A stretch of 64,000 bases of DNA from positions 30,731 through 94,730 of the forward strand of contig NZ_JALGRO010000016.1 in the NCBI RefSeq assembly GCF_022815645.1. Reading direction: 5' to 3'. The stretch is from Curtobacterium sp. VKM Ac-2922 (GTDB taxonomy: Bacteria; Actinomycetota; Actinomycetes; Actinomycetales; Microbacteriaceae). The position numbers and the translations under genes are program-made. Of this stretch, positions 56,201-64,000 are shown piece by piece (the first letter of the stretch is position 1; each line of letters begins with the position of its first letter). Below the pieces are notes generated by a model. The model was not told the DNA's origin, did no database searches, and worked only from the letters and a program-made list of their open reading frames with translations.

Positions 56201-58066
56201 ATGGCTACAACGGACACTCCCACCCCGCTGACCTCGGACGGCGAGCCACTCGGCTCGCCGGTCACCACCACCCCACGACTCAAGACCTGGGTGTTCTGGC
56301 CGGCGGCCGTGATCGTGCTCGGCTTCGTCGCCTGGACGCTCATCGCGCCGGCCGGGGCCGAGGCCGCGTTCAACGGCCTGCAGAGTGCCATCGTCGCGAA
56401 CTTCAGCTGGTACTACGTGCTGATCGCCGCGTTCTTCGTCGCGTTCTCGCTGTTCATCGGCTTCAGCAAGTTCGGCGACATCAAGCTCGGCAAGGACCAG
56501 GACGAGCCCGAGTTCTCCACCGGATCGTGGTTCGCGCTGCTCTTCGCCGCGGGCATGGGCATCGGCCTGGTGTTCTACGGCGTCTCCGAACCCCTCAGCC
56601 ACTTCGCCTCGCCCCGGCCGGGTGTGACCGGTGACGAGCAGTCCCTCGCGCAGCAGGCGATGACGCAGACGTTCCTGCACTGGGGGCTGCACGCGTGGGC
56701 GATCTACGTCGTCCTCGGGCTGGCCCTGGCGTACGCGATCCACCGCCGCGGACGCCCGGTGTCGATCCGGTGGGCGCTGGAGCCCCTGCTGGGCTCGAAG
56801 GTCAAGGGCGCCTGGGGCAACGTCATCGACGTCATCGCGCTCATCGGCACCCTGTTCGGCGTCGCGACGTCACTCGGCCTGGGCGTCATCCAGATCGGTG
56901 CCGGGCTCGAGAGTGCCGGCATCGCCGACAGCAGCACCGTCAGCCAGATCGCGATCATCGCCGTCATCACCGCGCTGACGATCGTCTCGCTCGTCACCGG
57001 CGTGACCAAGGGCATGAAGCTCCTGTCCAACTTCAACCTGCTGCTCGCCGCCGCGCTGCTGCTCTTCGTCCTGATCGTCGGACCGACGCAGTACCTGCTC
57101 CGCGACTTCGTGCAGTCGATCGGCGCGTACATGCAGGACCTCGTCGGGCTGTCCTTCAACGTCAGCGCCCAGCAGGGTGCCGCCGGCGAGGCCTGGCAGG
57201 CGTCCTGGACCACGTTCTACTGGGGCTGGTGGATGTCGTGGGCGCCGTTCGTCGGGATCTTCATCGCCCGCATCTCGAAGGGCCGCACCGTCCGCCAGTT
57301 CGTCTTCGGCGTCCTGCTCGTCCCCACCGCCCTGACGATGCTCTGGTTCGCGGTGCTCGGGGGCGCCGCCATCCACCAGCAGATGAACGGCGGTGGTCTC
57401 GTCGGGGCGGACGGATCGGTGGACGTCGAGGGCTCCCTGTTCACGCTGCTCGGCGACCTGCCCGCCGGCACCGTGCTGACCTTCGGTGCGATCCTGCTGA
57501 TCGGGGTCTTCTTCGTCACGTCGTCGGACTCGGGTTCGCTCGTGATGGCGATGATCGCGTCCGGCGGTGACATCGAGCCGAAGAACTGGCTGCGGGTGTT
57601 CTTCGCCGGGGTCTCCGCGCTGCTCGCGGTCGCCCTGCTGTTGACCGGCGGCCTGAACGCCCTGAAGACGGCCGCCATCACCACCGCGCTGCCGTTCAGC
57701 ATCGTGCTGCTGTTGACGTGCTGGTCGACGGTCATCGCCTTCACGCGGGAACGGCGGGCGTACGACCGGGCCGAGCGGGCACTGCTGCTGGAACGGGTCG
57801 GCGAGTACTACGGCCTCGAGGTCGACGCCCCCGCCGAACGCGGTGCCCACCCCGGGCTCGGCCGGCCGTGGCAGGTGCTGAAGCAGCGGCTCCGTCCGGA
57901 CCGTCCGGCAGCACCAGGGCGGGACCACACCGGTGCACGCCCCGACGTCGCGATGCAGGCCGACCCGCCGATCCACACCGAGGCGGTGTCGCCCGACCCG
58001 GCGCTCGACCCACGGCTCGACGTCGTGCACACGCCGGACGACGGGACCGCGACCGACGGTCGCTGA
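56201..58066 (+). CDS. BCCT-family betaine/choline transporter
   Basis: A 621-aa secondary transporter with 12 helices. The family's Trp-rich region is WTTFYWGWWMSWAPFVGIFIARISKGRTVRQFV near residue 340, and the Gly-rich segment AAGMGIGLVFYGVSEP near 120. It imports glycine betaine, choline or carnitine with Na or H as an osmoprotectant. The C-terminal 70 or so residues are hydrophilic and Pro-rich, a possible osmosensing tail. ATG 56201 is chosen. ATG 56192 is also in frame and neither has a good ribosome site. Confidence 0.9.
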   Translation: MATTDTPTPLTSDGEPLGSPVTTTPRLKTWVFWPAAVIVLGFVAWTLIAPAGAEAAFNGLQSAIVANFSWYYVLIAAFFVAFSLFIGFSKFGDIKLGKDQDEPEFSTGSWFALLFAAGMGIGLVFYGVSEPLSHFASPRPGVTGDEQSLAQQAMTQTFLHWGLHAWAIYVVLGLALAYAIHRRGRPVSIRWALEPLLGSKVKGAWGNVIDVIALIGTLFGVATSLGLGVIQIGAGLESAGIADSSTVSQIAIIAVITALTIVSLVTGVTKGMKLLSNFNLLLAAALLLFVLIVGPTQYLLRDFVQSIGAYMQDLVGLSFNVSAQQGAAGEAWQASWTTFYWGWWMSWAPFVGIFIARISKGRTVRQFVFGVLLVPTALTMLWFAVLGGAAIHQQMNGGGLVGADGSVDVEGSLFTLLGDLPAGTVLTFGAILLIGVFFVTSSDSGSLVMAMIASGGDIEPKNWLRVFFAGVSALLAVALLLTGGLNALKTAAITTALPFSIVLLLTCWSTVIAFTRERRAYDRAERALLLERVGEYYGLEVDAPAERGAHPGLGRPWQVLKQRLRPDRPAAPGRDHTGARPDVAMQADPPIHTEAVSPDPALDPRLDVVHTPDDGTATDGR

Positions 58067-58081
58067 CGTGACCGGGTGACG

Positions 58082-58121
58082 GGCAGGTGGCGCGGTGCCA
58101 GCTGGCACCGCGCCTCCTGTC
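58082..58121. terminator. Bidirectional palindromic terminator
   Basis: The 26-bp core from 58089 to 58114 (GGCGCGGTGCCA and its complement around the centre) is perfectly palindromic and extends with one mismatch. It lies between the convergent betaine transporter and TerC-family genes. Confidence 0.8.
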
Positions 58122-58138
58122 AGTTGGACCGGTCGCGA

Positions 58139-59167
58139 CTACTTCGCGTCGGCCTCGGCCTCGACGGTGCGCTGCGAGCCGGTGGGCGTGAGCCCGCGCT
58201 CCTGCCGCTTCTTCGAGACCACCAGCGAGGCGACCGTCGCGACGGCGATCGTCAGCATGATGAACCCGAGCGAGAACCAGATGGGGATCTCCGGGGCCCA
58301 CTCGATGTGCTCGCCGCCGTTGATGAAGGGCAGCTCGTTGACGTGCATGGCGTGGAACACGAGCTTCACACCGATGAACGCCAGGATGACGGCCAGCCCC
58401 TGCCCCAGGTAGATCAGGCGTTCCAGCAGTCCGGCGATCAGGAAGTACAGCTGACGCAGACCCAGCAGCGAGAACGCGTTCGCGGTGAACACGATGAAGG
58501 CGTCCTGCGTCAGACCGAAGATCGCGGGGATCGAGTCGAGCGCGAACAGCACGTCGGTCAGGCCGATCGCGACCATGACCAGCAGCATCGGGGTGAACAG
58601 GCGCTTGCCGTCGATCTTGGTGGTCAGGCGGTCGCCGTCGTAGTGGTCCGAGGTCGGGATGATGCGCTTGAGGATCCGGATGAGCCGCGAGTCACCCTCG
58701 GTCTCGTCGTGCCCGCCGCCCTTGGCCTGCGACCAGGCGAGCCAGAACAGCAGGATGCCGAACAGGTAGAACACCCACGAGAAGTTCTCGATGATCGTGA
58801 CGCCGAGGGCGATGAACACACCGCGGGCGACGAGCGCGATCGCGACGCCGACCAGCAGGACCTTCTGCTGGAACTCCTTCGGCACCGCGAAGCTCGACAT
58901 GATGATCAGGAACACGAACAGGTTGTCGATCGACAGGGCCTTCTCGGTCAACCAGCCAGCGAAGTACTCACCACCGGCCTGGCCGCCACCGAACACCAGG
59001 ATCCCGATGCCGAAGACGATCGCCAGGGCGATGTAGACGACGGACCAGAACGCGGATTCGCGGATGTGGGGCACGTGCGGCGTGCGCACGTGGGAGTAGA
59101 AGTCGAAGACCAGCAGCGCCAGGATGCCGGCGATGGTCAGGAGCCACACGTACAGGGGGACGTCCAA
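58139..59167 (-). CDS. TerC-family membrane protein (probable Mn exporter)
   Basis: A 342-aa protein with eight or nine helices and TerC marks: the acidic membrane motif WLTEKALSIDNLFVFLIIMSSFAVP, and the second DVLFALDSIPAIFGLTQDAFIVFTANAFSLLGLRQLYFLI. TerC/Alx/MntP-like proteins export manganese or load it onto secreted enzymes. The TTG at 59167 is chosen because GAAGGA lies seven bases upstream and the first residues LDVPLYVWLLTIAG match the family. The ATG at 59314 lies in the riboswitch-like leader. Confidence 0.87.
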   Translation of the reverse strand: MDVPLYVWLLTIAGILALLVFDFYSHVRTPHVPHIRESAFWSVVYIALAIVFGIGILVFGGGQAGGEYFAGWLTEKALSIDNLFVFLIIMSSFAVPKEFQQKVLLVGVAIALVARGVFIALGVTIIENFSWVFYLFGILLFWLAWSQAKGGGHDETEGDSRLIRILKRIIPTSDHYDGDRLTTKIDGKRLFTPMLLVMVAIGLTDVLFALDSIPAIFGLTQDAFIVFTANAFSLLGLRQLYFLIAGLLERLIYLGQGLAVILAFIGVKLVFHAMHVNELPFINGGEHIEWAPEIPIWFSLGFIMLTIAVATVASLVVSKKRQERGLTPTGSQRTVEAEADAK

Positions 59168-59194
59168 CGGATTTCCTTCAGGTTCAGGGCGGTG

Positions 59195-59340
59195 CGTGTG
59201 CTGCACGCGGGTACGCCGAGGCCTGAAGGTCTCTTCCGCCGCGGTCCGCACGATGTGCTGGCCACGACCGGCGCCCCGGGTCCGGGTCGTTCCGGGCCGT
59301 ACTGACGGGGTCACCGAGAGGGAATACTCCCCTTCGTGAT
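59195..59340 (-). ncRNA. yybP-ykoY-like (manganese) riboswitch leader of terC
   Basis: The minus-strand leader begins just downstream of a -10-like TAGCAT (59350-59345). It contains AAGGGGAGTATTCCC, then a stem CCCGTCAGTACGGCCC, a GC-rich arm, and GGAAGAGACCTTCAGGCC, before the TTG start. GGGGAGUA followed by a distal purine-rich loop before a TerC gene is the arrangement of the yybP-ykoY Mn-sensing riboswitch. The assignment rests on these blocks and gene context, without covariance scoring. Confidence 0.72.
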
Positions 59341-59390
59341 CACGATGCTACCGGGGCGGTCGTCCATGCGTCCGCCCCTAAGCTGGGAAC

Positions 59391-60260
59391 ATGGCGAGTT
59401 CTTGGTCACTGTCCTCCCGGCTGCGCGGGCTCTTCCAGCGGAAGACCATCGACGAGACCACCTGGGACGACCTCGAGGCGGCGCTCATCGGCGCGGACTT
59501 CGGCCCGGACATCTCCGAGGAGATCATCGACGACCTGCACGCGCGCGTCGACCGGTACGGCACCACCGACCCGGCCGACCTGCAGCGGATGCTGCGTGAG
59601 GTGCTCGAGGAGCGGCTCTCCAAGCTCGACACCACGCTGAAGCTCAGCGCCCGGCCAGCCGTCGTGCTGGTCGTGGGCGTCAACGGTGTGGGCAAGACCA
59701 CCACGATCGGCAAGTTCGCCAAGTTCCTGAAGACCTACGACCGCACGGTGCTGGTCGGTGCGGCGGACACGTTCCGCGCGGCAGCGGTCGAGCAGGTCGC
59801 GACGTGGGCCCAGCGCGCCGGCGTCGACGTCGTGCGGCCGTCGCAGCCCGGGCAGGACCCGGCGTCGGTCGCCTACCAGACCGTCGAGCAGGCCATGCGC
59901 GACGGCATCGAGATCGTCGTGATCGACACCGCGGGCCGGCTGCACACCAAGGCCGGTCTCATGGACGAGCTCGGCAAGATCAAGCGCGTCGTCGAGAAGC
60001 AGACCGAGATCGCCGAGGTGCTGCTGGTCCTCGATGCGACAACCGGACAGAACGGGCTCGCCCAGGCGCAGGCGTTCATCGAGGGCGCCGGGGTCACCGG
60101 ACTCGTCATCACCAAGCTCGACGGGTCCGCGAAGGCCGGGTTCGTGCTGAGTGTGCAGGAGAAGACGGGCATCCCGATCAAGCTCATCGGGCAGGGCGAG
60201 GGCATCAACGACCTGACCGGCTTCACCCCGCACGTGTTCGTGCAGAACCTGGTGGGCTAG
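59391..60260 (+). CDS. ftsY: Signal recognition particle receptor FtsY
   Basis: A 289-aa SRP GTPase. A short N-terminal helical domain (about 1-85) is followed by the G domain: G1 GVNGVGKTTTIGKFA, DTFRAAAVEQV, DTAGRLH (G3), TKLDG (G4) and GQGEGINDLTGF. It docks Ffh-bound ribosomes at the membrane. The long acidic N-terminal extension of many FtsY proteins is missing, as is common in Microbacteriaceae. ATG 59391 is the natural start, since MASSWSLSSRLRGLFQRK looks like a membrane-binding amphipathic helix. Confidence 0.96.
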   Translation: MASSWSLSSRLRGLFQRKTIDETTWDDLEAALIGADFGPDISEEIIDDLHARVDRYGTTDPADLQRMLREVLEERLSKLDTTLKLSARPAVVLVVGVNGVGKTTTIGKFAKFLKTYDRTVLVGAADTFRAAAVEQVATWAQRAGVDVVRPSQPGQDPASVAYQTVEQAMRDGIEIVVIDTAGRLHTKAGLMDELGKIKRVVEKQTEIAEVLLVLDATTGQNGLAQAQAFIEGAGVTGLVITKLDGSAKAGFVLSVQEKTGIPIKLIGQGEGINDLTGFTPHVFVQNLVG

Positions 60261-60318
60261 ATCCGGGTAGGTTCTGCGCAGTACAGGGATCGTCCAGGTA
60301 CGTCGGAAGGAGTTCCCC

Positions 60319-60477
60319 ATGCCAGCACTGCTCATCATCGCGATCGTCGTCGGCCTCGTCCTGCTCTTCAGCGGGATCTTCGTCGCAGCGCTCAAGTTCC
60401 TGCTCTTCATCGGCCTGATCCTGATCGTCCTTGCGATCGTCGGCTGGATCGTCCGGCAGGTCCGCAGCCGCGTCTGA
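60319..60477 (+). CDS. 52-aa membrane peptide downstream of ftsY
   Basis: A short frame starting ATG with AAGGAG six bases upstream encodes MPALLIIAIVVGLVLLFSGI and on through two hydrophobic helices to a basic tail RQVRSRV. It is followed at 60511 by a perfect terminator. The good ribosome site, hydrophobic composition and terminator support a real gene. Function unknown. Similar tiny hydrophobic proteins are widespread in actinobacteria. Confidence 0.72.
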   Translation: MPALLIIAIVVGLVLLFSGIFVAALKFLLFIGLILIVLAIVGWIVRQVRSRV

Positions 60478-60510
60478 CCTGCTGCGTCCACTGGACGCGA
60501 GCGCGCACCG

Positions 60511-60550
60511 AACGGGAGGCCCGTCACCAGCTGGTGACGGGCCTCCCGTT
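60511..60550. terminator. Perfect 40-nt bidirectional terminator
   Basis: AACGGGAGGCCCGTCACCAG and its exact complement. It ends the ftsY-mini-protein unit on the plus strand and lies 37 bases beyond the lipA stop on the minus strand. Confidence 0.82.
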
Positions 60551-60587
60551 GCGTCTGCGGCCGGGTCCCGACGCCCGGCCGCGCCGC

Positions 60588-61571
60588 TCAGACGGCCTGA
60601 CGGCCGACCGGGGCGTCCACCAGGTGGGCCAGGTGCGCGGGCACGGTGCCGCCGCGTGCCACGGTGGCGCGTGCCCAGAGTCGGCCCGCGCGGTACGAGG
60701 ACCGGACGAGCGGACCGGCCAGCACGCCCGCGAAGCCCATGCCCTCGGCCAGTTCGCGCAGCGCCACGAACTCGTCCGGACGCACCCACCGTGCCACCGG
60801 CAGGTGCCGCGGCGACGGGCGGAGGTACTGCGTCAACGTGATGATGTCCGTGCCCGCGTCGCGCAGCTGCTGCAAGGCGTCCTCGATCTCGGCGATCTCC
60901 TCGCCCATGCCGAGGATCAGGTTCGACTTCGTCACCAGGCCCGCGTCGTGCCCCTGCGTGATGACGTCGAGGGACCGCTCGAACCGGAACGCCGGGCGGA
61001 TCCGCTTGAAGATGCGCGGGACCGTCTCGACGTTGTGGGCGAAGACCTCGGGCGCGGCGTCGAACACCTGGCCGAGCTGGTCCGGGCGGCCGTTGAAGTC
61101 GGGGACCAGGATCTCGACGCCGGTGCCGGGGGACTGCCGGTGGATCGCGCGGATGGTCTCGGCGTACAGCCATGCGCCGCCGTCGTCCAGGTCGTCCCGC
61201 GCGACGCCGGTGACCGTGGCGTAGCGCAGGCCCATGTCGGCGACGGAGTCGGCCACGCGGCGGGGCTCGTCGCGGTCGAGCGGCTCGGGCTTGCCGGTGT
61301 CGATCTGGCAGAAGTCGCAGCGGCGGGTGCACTGCGAGCCGCCGATCAGGAACGTGGCCTCGCGGTCTTCCCAGCACTCGAAGACGTTCGGACACCCGGC
61401 CTCCTGGCACACGGTGTGCAGTTGCTTCTCCTTGACCAGGGCGGAGACCTCGCGGAACTCCGGGCCCTGGGTCGCCCGGGTCTTGATCCAGGCAGGCTTG
61501 GTCTCGATCGGCGTCGCGGCGTTCCGGGCCTCGACGCGGAGCATGCGGCGGCCTTCGGGAGCGAGTGTCAT
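60588..61571 (-). CDS. lipA: Lipoyl synthase LipA
   Basis: A 327-aa radical-SAM enzyme that inserts two sulfurs into octanoyl-protein. The auxiliary cluster motif CxxxxCxxxxxC is in [18 protein letters not shown], the radical-SAM CxxxCxxC in TRRCDFCQI preceded by QC, and the C-terminal SSYRAG provides the RSSYR-type cluster ligand. ATG 61571 overlaps the lipB stop by four bases, so octanoyl transfer and sulfur insertion are co-produced. Confidence 0.96.
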   Translation of the reverse strand: MTLAPEGRRMLRVEARNAATPIETKPAWIKTRATQGPEFREVSALVKEKQLHTVCQEAGCPNVFECWEDREATFLIGGSQCTRRCDFCQIDTGKPEPLDRDEPRRVADSVADMGLRYATVTGVARDDLDDGGAWLYAETIRAIHRQSPGTGVEILVPDFNGRPDQLGQVFDAAPEVFAHNVETVPRIFKRIRPAFRFERSLDVITQGHDAGLVTKSNLILGMGEEIAEIEDALQQLRDAGTDIITLTQYLRPSPRHLPVARWVRPDEFVALRELAEGMGFAGVLAGPLVRSSYRAGRLWARATVARGGTVPAHLAHLVDAPVGRQAV

Positions 61572-62239
61572 GCGGGGACCTCTTCCGGGGTGCTGATGCG
61601 GACGCCGGCGTGCATGCCGTCGACCGCCCGTTGGACCTGGACGGCGACGACCTGGGCGACCTCGGCGACGGTGACCGTCCGTCCGGCGACGGCACCGAGC
61701 GTGGTGACGCCCGCGTCGGCGATGCCACAGGGGACGATGGCGGCGTAGGCATCGAGCGCGTTGTCGCAGTTGATCGCGATGCCGTGACTGGTCACACCCT
61801 CGGCGACGTGCAGGCCGATCGCGCCGACCTTGGCGAGCGTCTGCCCCGTCCTGACCCAGGCGCCGCTGCGTCCCGCGACCCGTTCGGCCAGCACGCCCAC
61901 CGCGGCGGCAGCGTCGAGGATGACCTGCTCGAGGTCGCGCACCCACGCCACCACGTCGAGCGGTTCGGCGAGCCGCACGATCGGGTAGGCGACCAGCTGC
62001 CCGGGGCCGTGCCAGGTGATCCGGCCGCCGCGGTCGACCTCGACCACGTCGGCGCCGTTCGTGGGCAGGTCGCTCGGTTCGGTGCGCCGCCCCGCGGTGT
62101 ACACGGACGGGTGCTCGCACAGCACCAGCGCGCCGGGGGAGCGGCCCGCGACGACGTCGGCGTGCAGTGTGCGCTGCAGGGCGAGGCCGTCGGCGTACGG
62201 CAGCAGGCCCGGTGGGCGGACGACCTGGAGTTCCGGCAT
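61568..62239 (-). CDS. lipB: Octanoyltransferase LipB
   Basis: A 223-aa enzyme moving octanoyl from acyl carrier protein to lipoyl domains. Visible motifs are [26 protein letters not shown] (catalytic Lys region), [11 protein letters not shown] and VPCGI (catalytic Cys). ATG 62239 is chosen because [19 protein letters not shown] is the family N-terminus. First gene of lipB-lipA, divergent from ffh. Confidence 0.94.
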   Translation of the reverse strand: MPELQVVRPPGLLPYADGLALQRTLHADVVAGRSPGALVLCEHPSVYTAGRRTEPSDLPTNGADVVEVDRGGRITWHGPGQLVAYPIVRLAEPLDVVAWVRDLEQVILDAAAAVGVLAERVAGRSGAWVRTGQTLAKVGAIGLHVAEGVTSHGIAINCDNALDAYAAIVPCGIADAGVTTLGAVAGRTVTVAEVAQVVAVQVQRAVDGMHAGVRISTPEEVPA

Positions 62240-62376
62240 GTGCTGAGCGTACGACGGTTTCTGGACGCCGTCCAACAACTCATCCGGTCGTGTCGGGCGC
62301 GAGCGGGGGTGTCCCTCGACGCGCTCCTGGACGCGCGTGGGGCGGGCACGGACGGGGCCTGTAGAATCGGAGGATC

Positions 62377-63927
62377 ATGGCGCAATTCGGATCCCTCTCT
62401 GATCGGCTGACCGAGACCTTCCGCAACCTGCGGACGAAGGGACGACTCTCCCCCTCGGACGTGGACGGCACCGTCCGCGAGATCCGCCGGGCCCTGCTCG
62501 ACGCCGACGTCGCGCTCGAGGTCGTCAAGGCCTTCACCGCATCCGTGCGTGAGCGCGCCCTGTCCGACGAGGTCAACCGCGCGCTCAACCCGGCGCAGCA
62601 GGTCGTCCAGATCGTCAACGAGGAACTCGTCGGCATCCTCGGTGGCCAGCAGCGCCGCCTGGAGTTCGCCAAGCGTCCGCCGACCGTCATCATGCTCGCG
62701 GGCCTGCAGGGCGCCGGCAAGACCACGCTCGCGGGCAAGCTCGGCAAGTGGCTCAAGAAGGACGGCCACACCCCGATGCTCGTCGCCGCGGACCTGCAGC
62801 GTCCGAACGCCGTGCAGCAGCTGCAGGTCGTCGGCGAACAGGCCGGCGTGCACGTCTTCGCACCCGAGCCCGGCAACGGCGTCGGCGACCCGGTCAAGGT
62901 CGCCAAGAACGCGATCAAGGCCGCGGTCGACCAGCAGTACGACACGGTCATCGTGGACACCGCCGGTCGTCTCGGTGTCGATGCCGAGCTGATGAAGCAG
63001 GCCGCCAACATCCGCAAGGCCGTCGACCCGGACGAGGTCCTGTTCGTCATCGACGCGATGATCGGTCAGGACGCCGTCACCACGGCGCGCGCGTTCCAGG
63101 AGGGCGTCGACTTCACCGGTGTCGTCCTGTCGAAGCTCGACGGTGACGCCCGCGGTGGTGCTGCGCTGTCGGTGGCGTCGATCACCGGCCGGCCGATCAT
63201 GTTCGCCTCCACCGGTGAGGGCCTCGACGACTTCGAGCCGTTCCACCCGGATCGCATGGCGAGCCGCATCCTCGACCTCGGCGACATCCTCTCGCTCATC
63301 GAACAGGCGCAGGGCGCCTTCGACGAAGAAGAGGCGCGCAAGGTCGCCGACAAGATCGCGACCGACAACTTCACGCTGAACGACTTCCTGCAGCAGATGC
63401 AGCAGCTGCGCAAGGCCGGCTCGATCAAGGGCATGCTCGGGATGCTCCCGGGCGCCAAGGGCATGCGCGAAGCCCTCGACAACTTCGACGAGCGCGAGAT
63501 CGTCCGGACCGAGGCGATCATCCAGTCGATGACCCCGCAGGAGCGCGAGCTGCCGAAGCTGCTCAACGGATCACGTCGTCTGCGCATCGCCAAGGGTGCC
63601 GGCTCGACCGTCACCGAGGTCAACCAGCTCGTGAACCGCTTCGAGCAGGCGGCGAAGATGATGAAGACGGTCGCCCGCGGTGGCGTGCCGCAGATGCCGG
63701 GCATGGGACCGATCCCCGGCATGCACGGCGGCAAGAAGCAGCAGCAGGGCGGCAAGAAGAAGGCCAAGGTCGGCAACCCGGCCAAGCGCGCAGCGCTCGC
63801 CGCCGGCGCCCCCGCCGCGCCGCAGCAGACCCCGAAGGGGTCGGGGCTCGGGCTGGGCGGCGGCAAGAACGGCAAGGCCCCCACCGAGGAAGAGCTCGCG
63901 AGCCTGCAGAAGTTCCTGGGTCGCTGA
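62377..63927 (+). CDS. ffh: Signal recognition particle protein Ffh
   Basis: A 516-aa SRP54. N domain (about 1-90), G domain with GLQGAGKTT, DLQRPNAVQQL, DTAGRLG, SKLDGDARGG and STGEGLDDFEPF, and a Met-rich M domain from about 300 (MQQLRKAGSIKGMLGMLPG, MTPQERELP, GSRRLRIAKGAGSTV) that binds signal peptides and SRP RNA. The C-terminal 60 or so residues are a Lys/Gln/Gly-rich tail. GGAGG lies just before the ATG and a -10-like TAGAAT at 62361-62366, so the leader is very short. Confidence 0.97.
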   Translation: MAQFGSLSDRLTETFRNLRTKGRLSPSDVDGTVREIRRALLDADVALEVVKAFTASVRERALSDEVNRALNPAQQVVQIVNEELVGILGGQQRRLEFAKRPPTVIMLAGLQGAGKTTLAGKLGKWLKKDGHTPMLVAADLQRPNAVQQLQVVGEQAGVHVFAPEPGNGVGDPVKVAKNAIKAAVDQQYDTVIVDTAGRLGVDAELMKQAANIRKAVDPDEVLFVIDAMIGQDAVTTARAFQEGVDFTGVVLSKLDGDARGGAALSVASITGRPIMFASTGEGLDDFEPFHPDRMASRILDLGDILSLIEQAQGAFDEEEARKVADKIATDNFTLNDFLQQMQQLRKAGSIKGMLGMLPGAKGMREALDNFDEREIVRTEAIIQSMTPQERELPKLLNGSRRLRIAKGAGSTVTEVNQLVNRFEQAAKMMKTVARGGVPQMPGMGPIPGMHGGKKQQQGGKKKAKVGNPAKRAALAAGAPAAPQQTPKGSGLGLGGGKNGKAPTEEELASLQKFLGR

Positions 63928-63943
63928 CCGCGACCGCGTGACG

Positions 63944-63983
63944 GACGGGAGGCCCGGTGCCAGCGGGCACCGGGCCACCCGTC
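63944..63983 (+). terminator. Terminator after ffh
   Basis: GACGGGAGGCCCGGTGCC pairs with GGCACCGGGCCACCCGTC, with a single A-A mismatch, 16 bases after the ffh stop. Member of the GACGGGAGGC hairpin family. Confidence 0.78.
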
Positions 63984-64000
63984 GTCCGTGCAACGACCAC

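Noticed and set aside
59168..59314. N-terminal extension of TerC from the ATG at 59314
   Set aside because: The extension is Arg/Thr-rich without family similarity and would overlap the riboswitch-like leader. TTG 59167 has a good ribosome site.
1..64000. CRISPR arrays, tRNA or rRNA genes, transposases, prophage genes
   Set aside because: No regularly spaced repeats, cloverleaf-like genes or transposase/integrase proteins were recognised on reading both strands.

Overview
The window is chromosomal DNA of a high-GC Gram-positive bacterium of the family Microbacteriaceae, most like Curtobacterium. This is inferred from the very high GC, frequent GTG and TTG starts, the ffh, lipB-lipA, ftsY and terC gene types, and long palindromic terminators sharing the outer arm GACGGGAGGC. 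No rRNA, tRNA, CRISPR array, prophage or insertion sequence was seen.

Layout. 1-2.1 kb: the end of an unidentified gene, then a YceI / ECF sigma / anti-sigma operon. 2.2-14.1 kb: a Ugp-like ABC importer, an inositol-monophosphatase-family enzyme, a Tat-exported metallophosphoesterase, a MarR regulator, a TasA-like protein with a signal peptidase-LamG fusion, and a 2H phosphodiesterase coupled to a LacI regulator. The importer and the 2H gene share a 16-bp palindromic operator, and 11-nt direct repeats resembling actinobacterial PHO boxes precede several of these genes. 14.2-17.9 kb: phenolic acid decarboxylase with an esterase-like hydrolase and a divergent MarR gene, then an alpha-L-fucosidase. 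17.9-23.2 kb: a formate-dehydrogenase-like molybdoenzyme with fdhD, moeA, a DUF6457 gene and mobA. 23.5-26.6 kb: a two-component system and a membrane acyltransferase.

26.6-36.3 kb is an alpha-galactoside utilisation locus: LacI regulator, a tiny orphan LacI headpiece, ABC importer, GH36 enzyme and a divergent secreted glycosidase, with an array of operators in the divergent promoter. 36.4-43.8 kb holds HxlR, a double SnoaL protein, two adjacent GAF-ANTAR RNA-binding regulators preceded by a Cys-rich mini-ORF, and a TetR-controlled hydrolase/SDR/oxidoreductase operon. 43.8-50.1 kb is a sugar or cyclitol locus (ribose-type ABC importer, inositol-dehydrogenase-like enzyme, isomerase, LacI regulator) with repeated AGCACGTGCT operators. 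50.1-54.2 kb carries an MBL-fold hydrolase with a CGNR protein, a glycosyltransferase, and a divergent protein joining a BLUF photoreceptor domain to a TetR-type regulator. 54.3-64 kb: CBS/ArsB-NhaD transporter, BCCT betaine transporter, TerC with a yybP-ykoY-like leader, then ftsY, a tiny membrane protein, lipB-lipA and ffh.

The most novel points are the BLUF-TetR fusion, which lacks the flavin-site glutamine, and the apparent phosphate-starvation and phosphodiester-scavenging regulon at 2-13 kb. All product names come from reading motifs by eye, without database searches.
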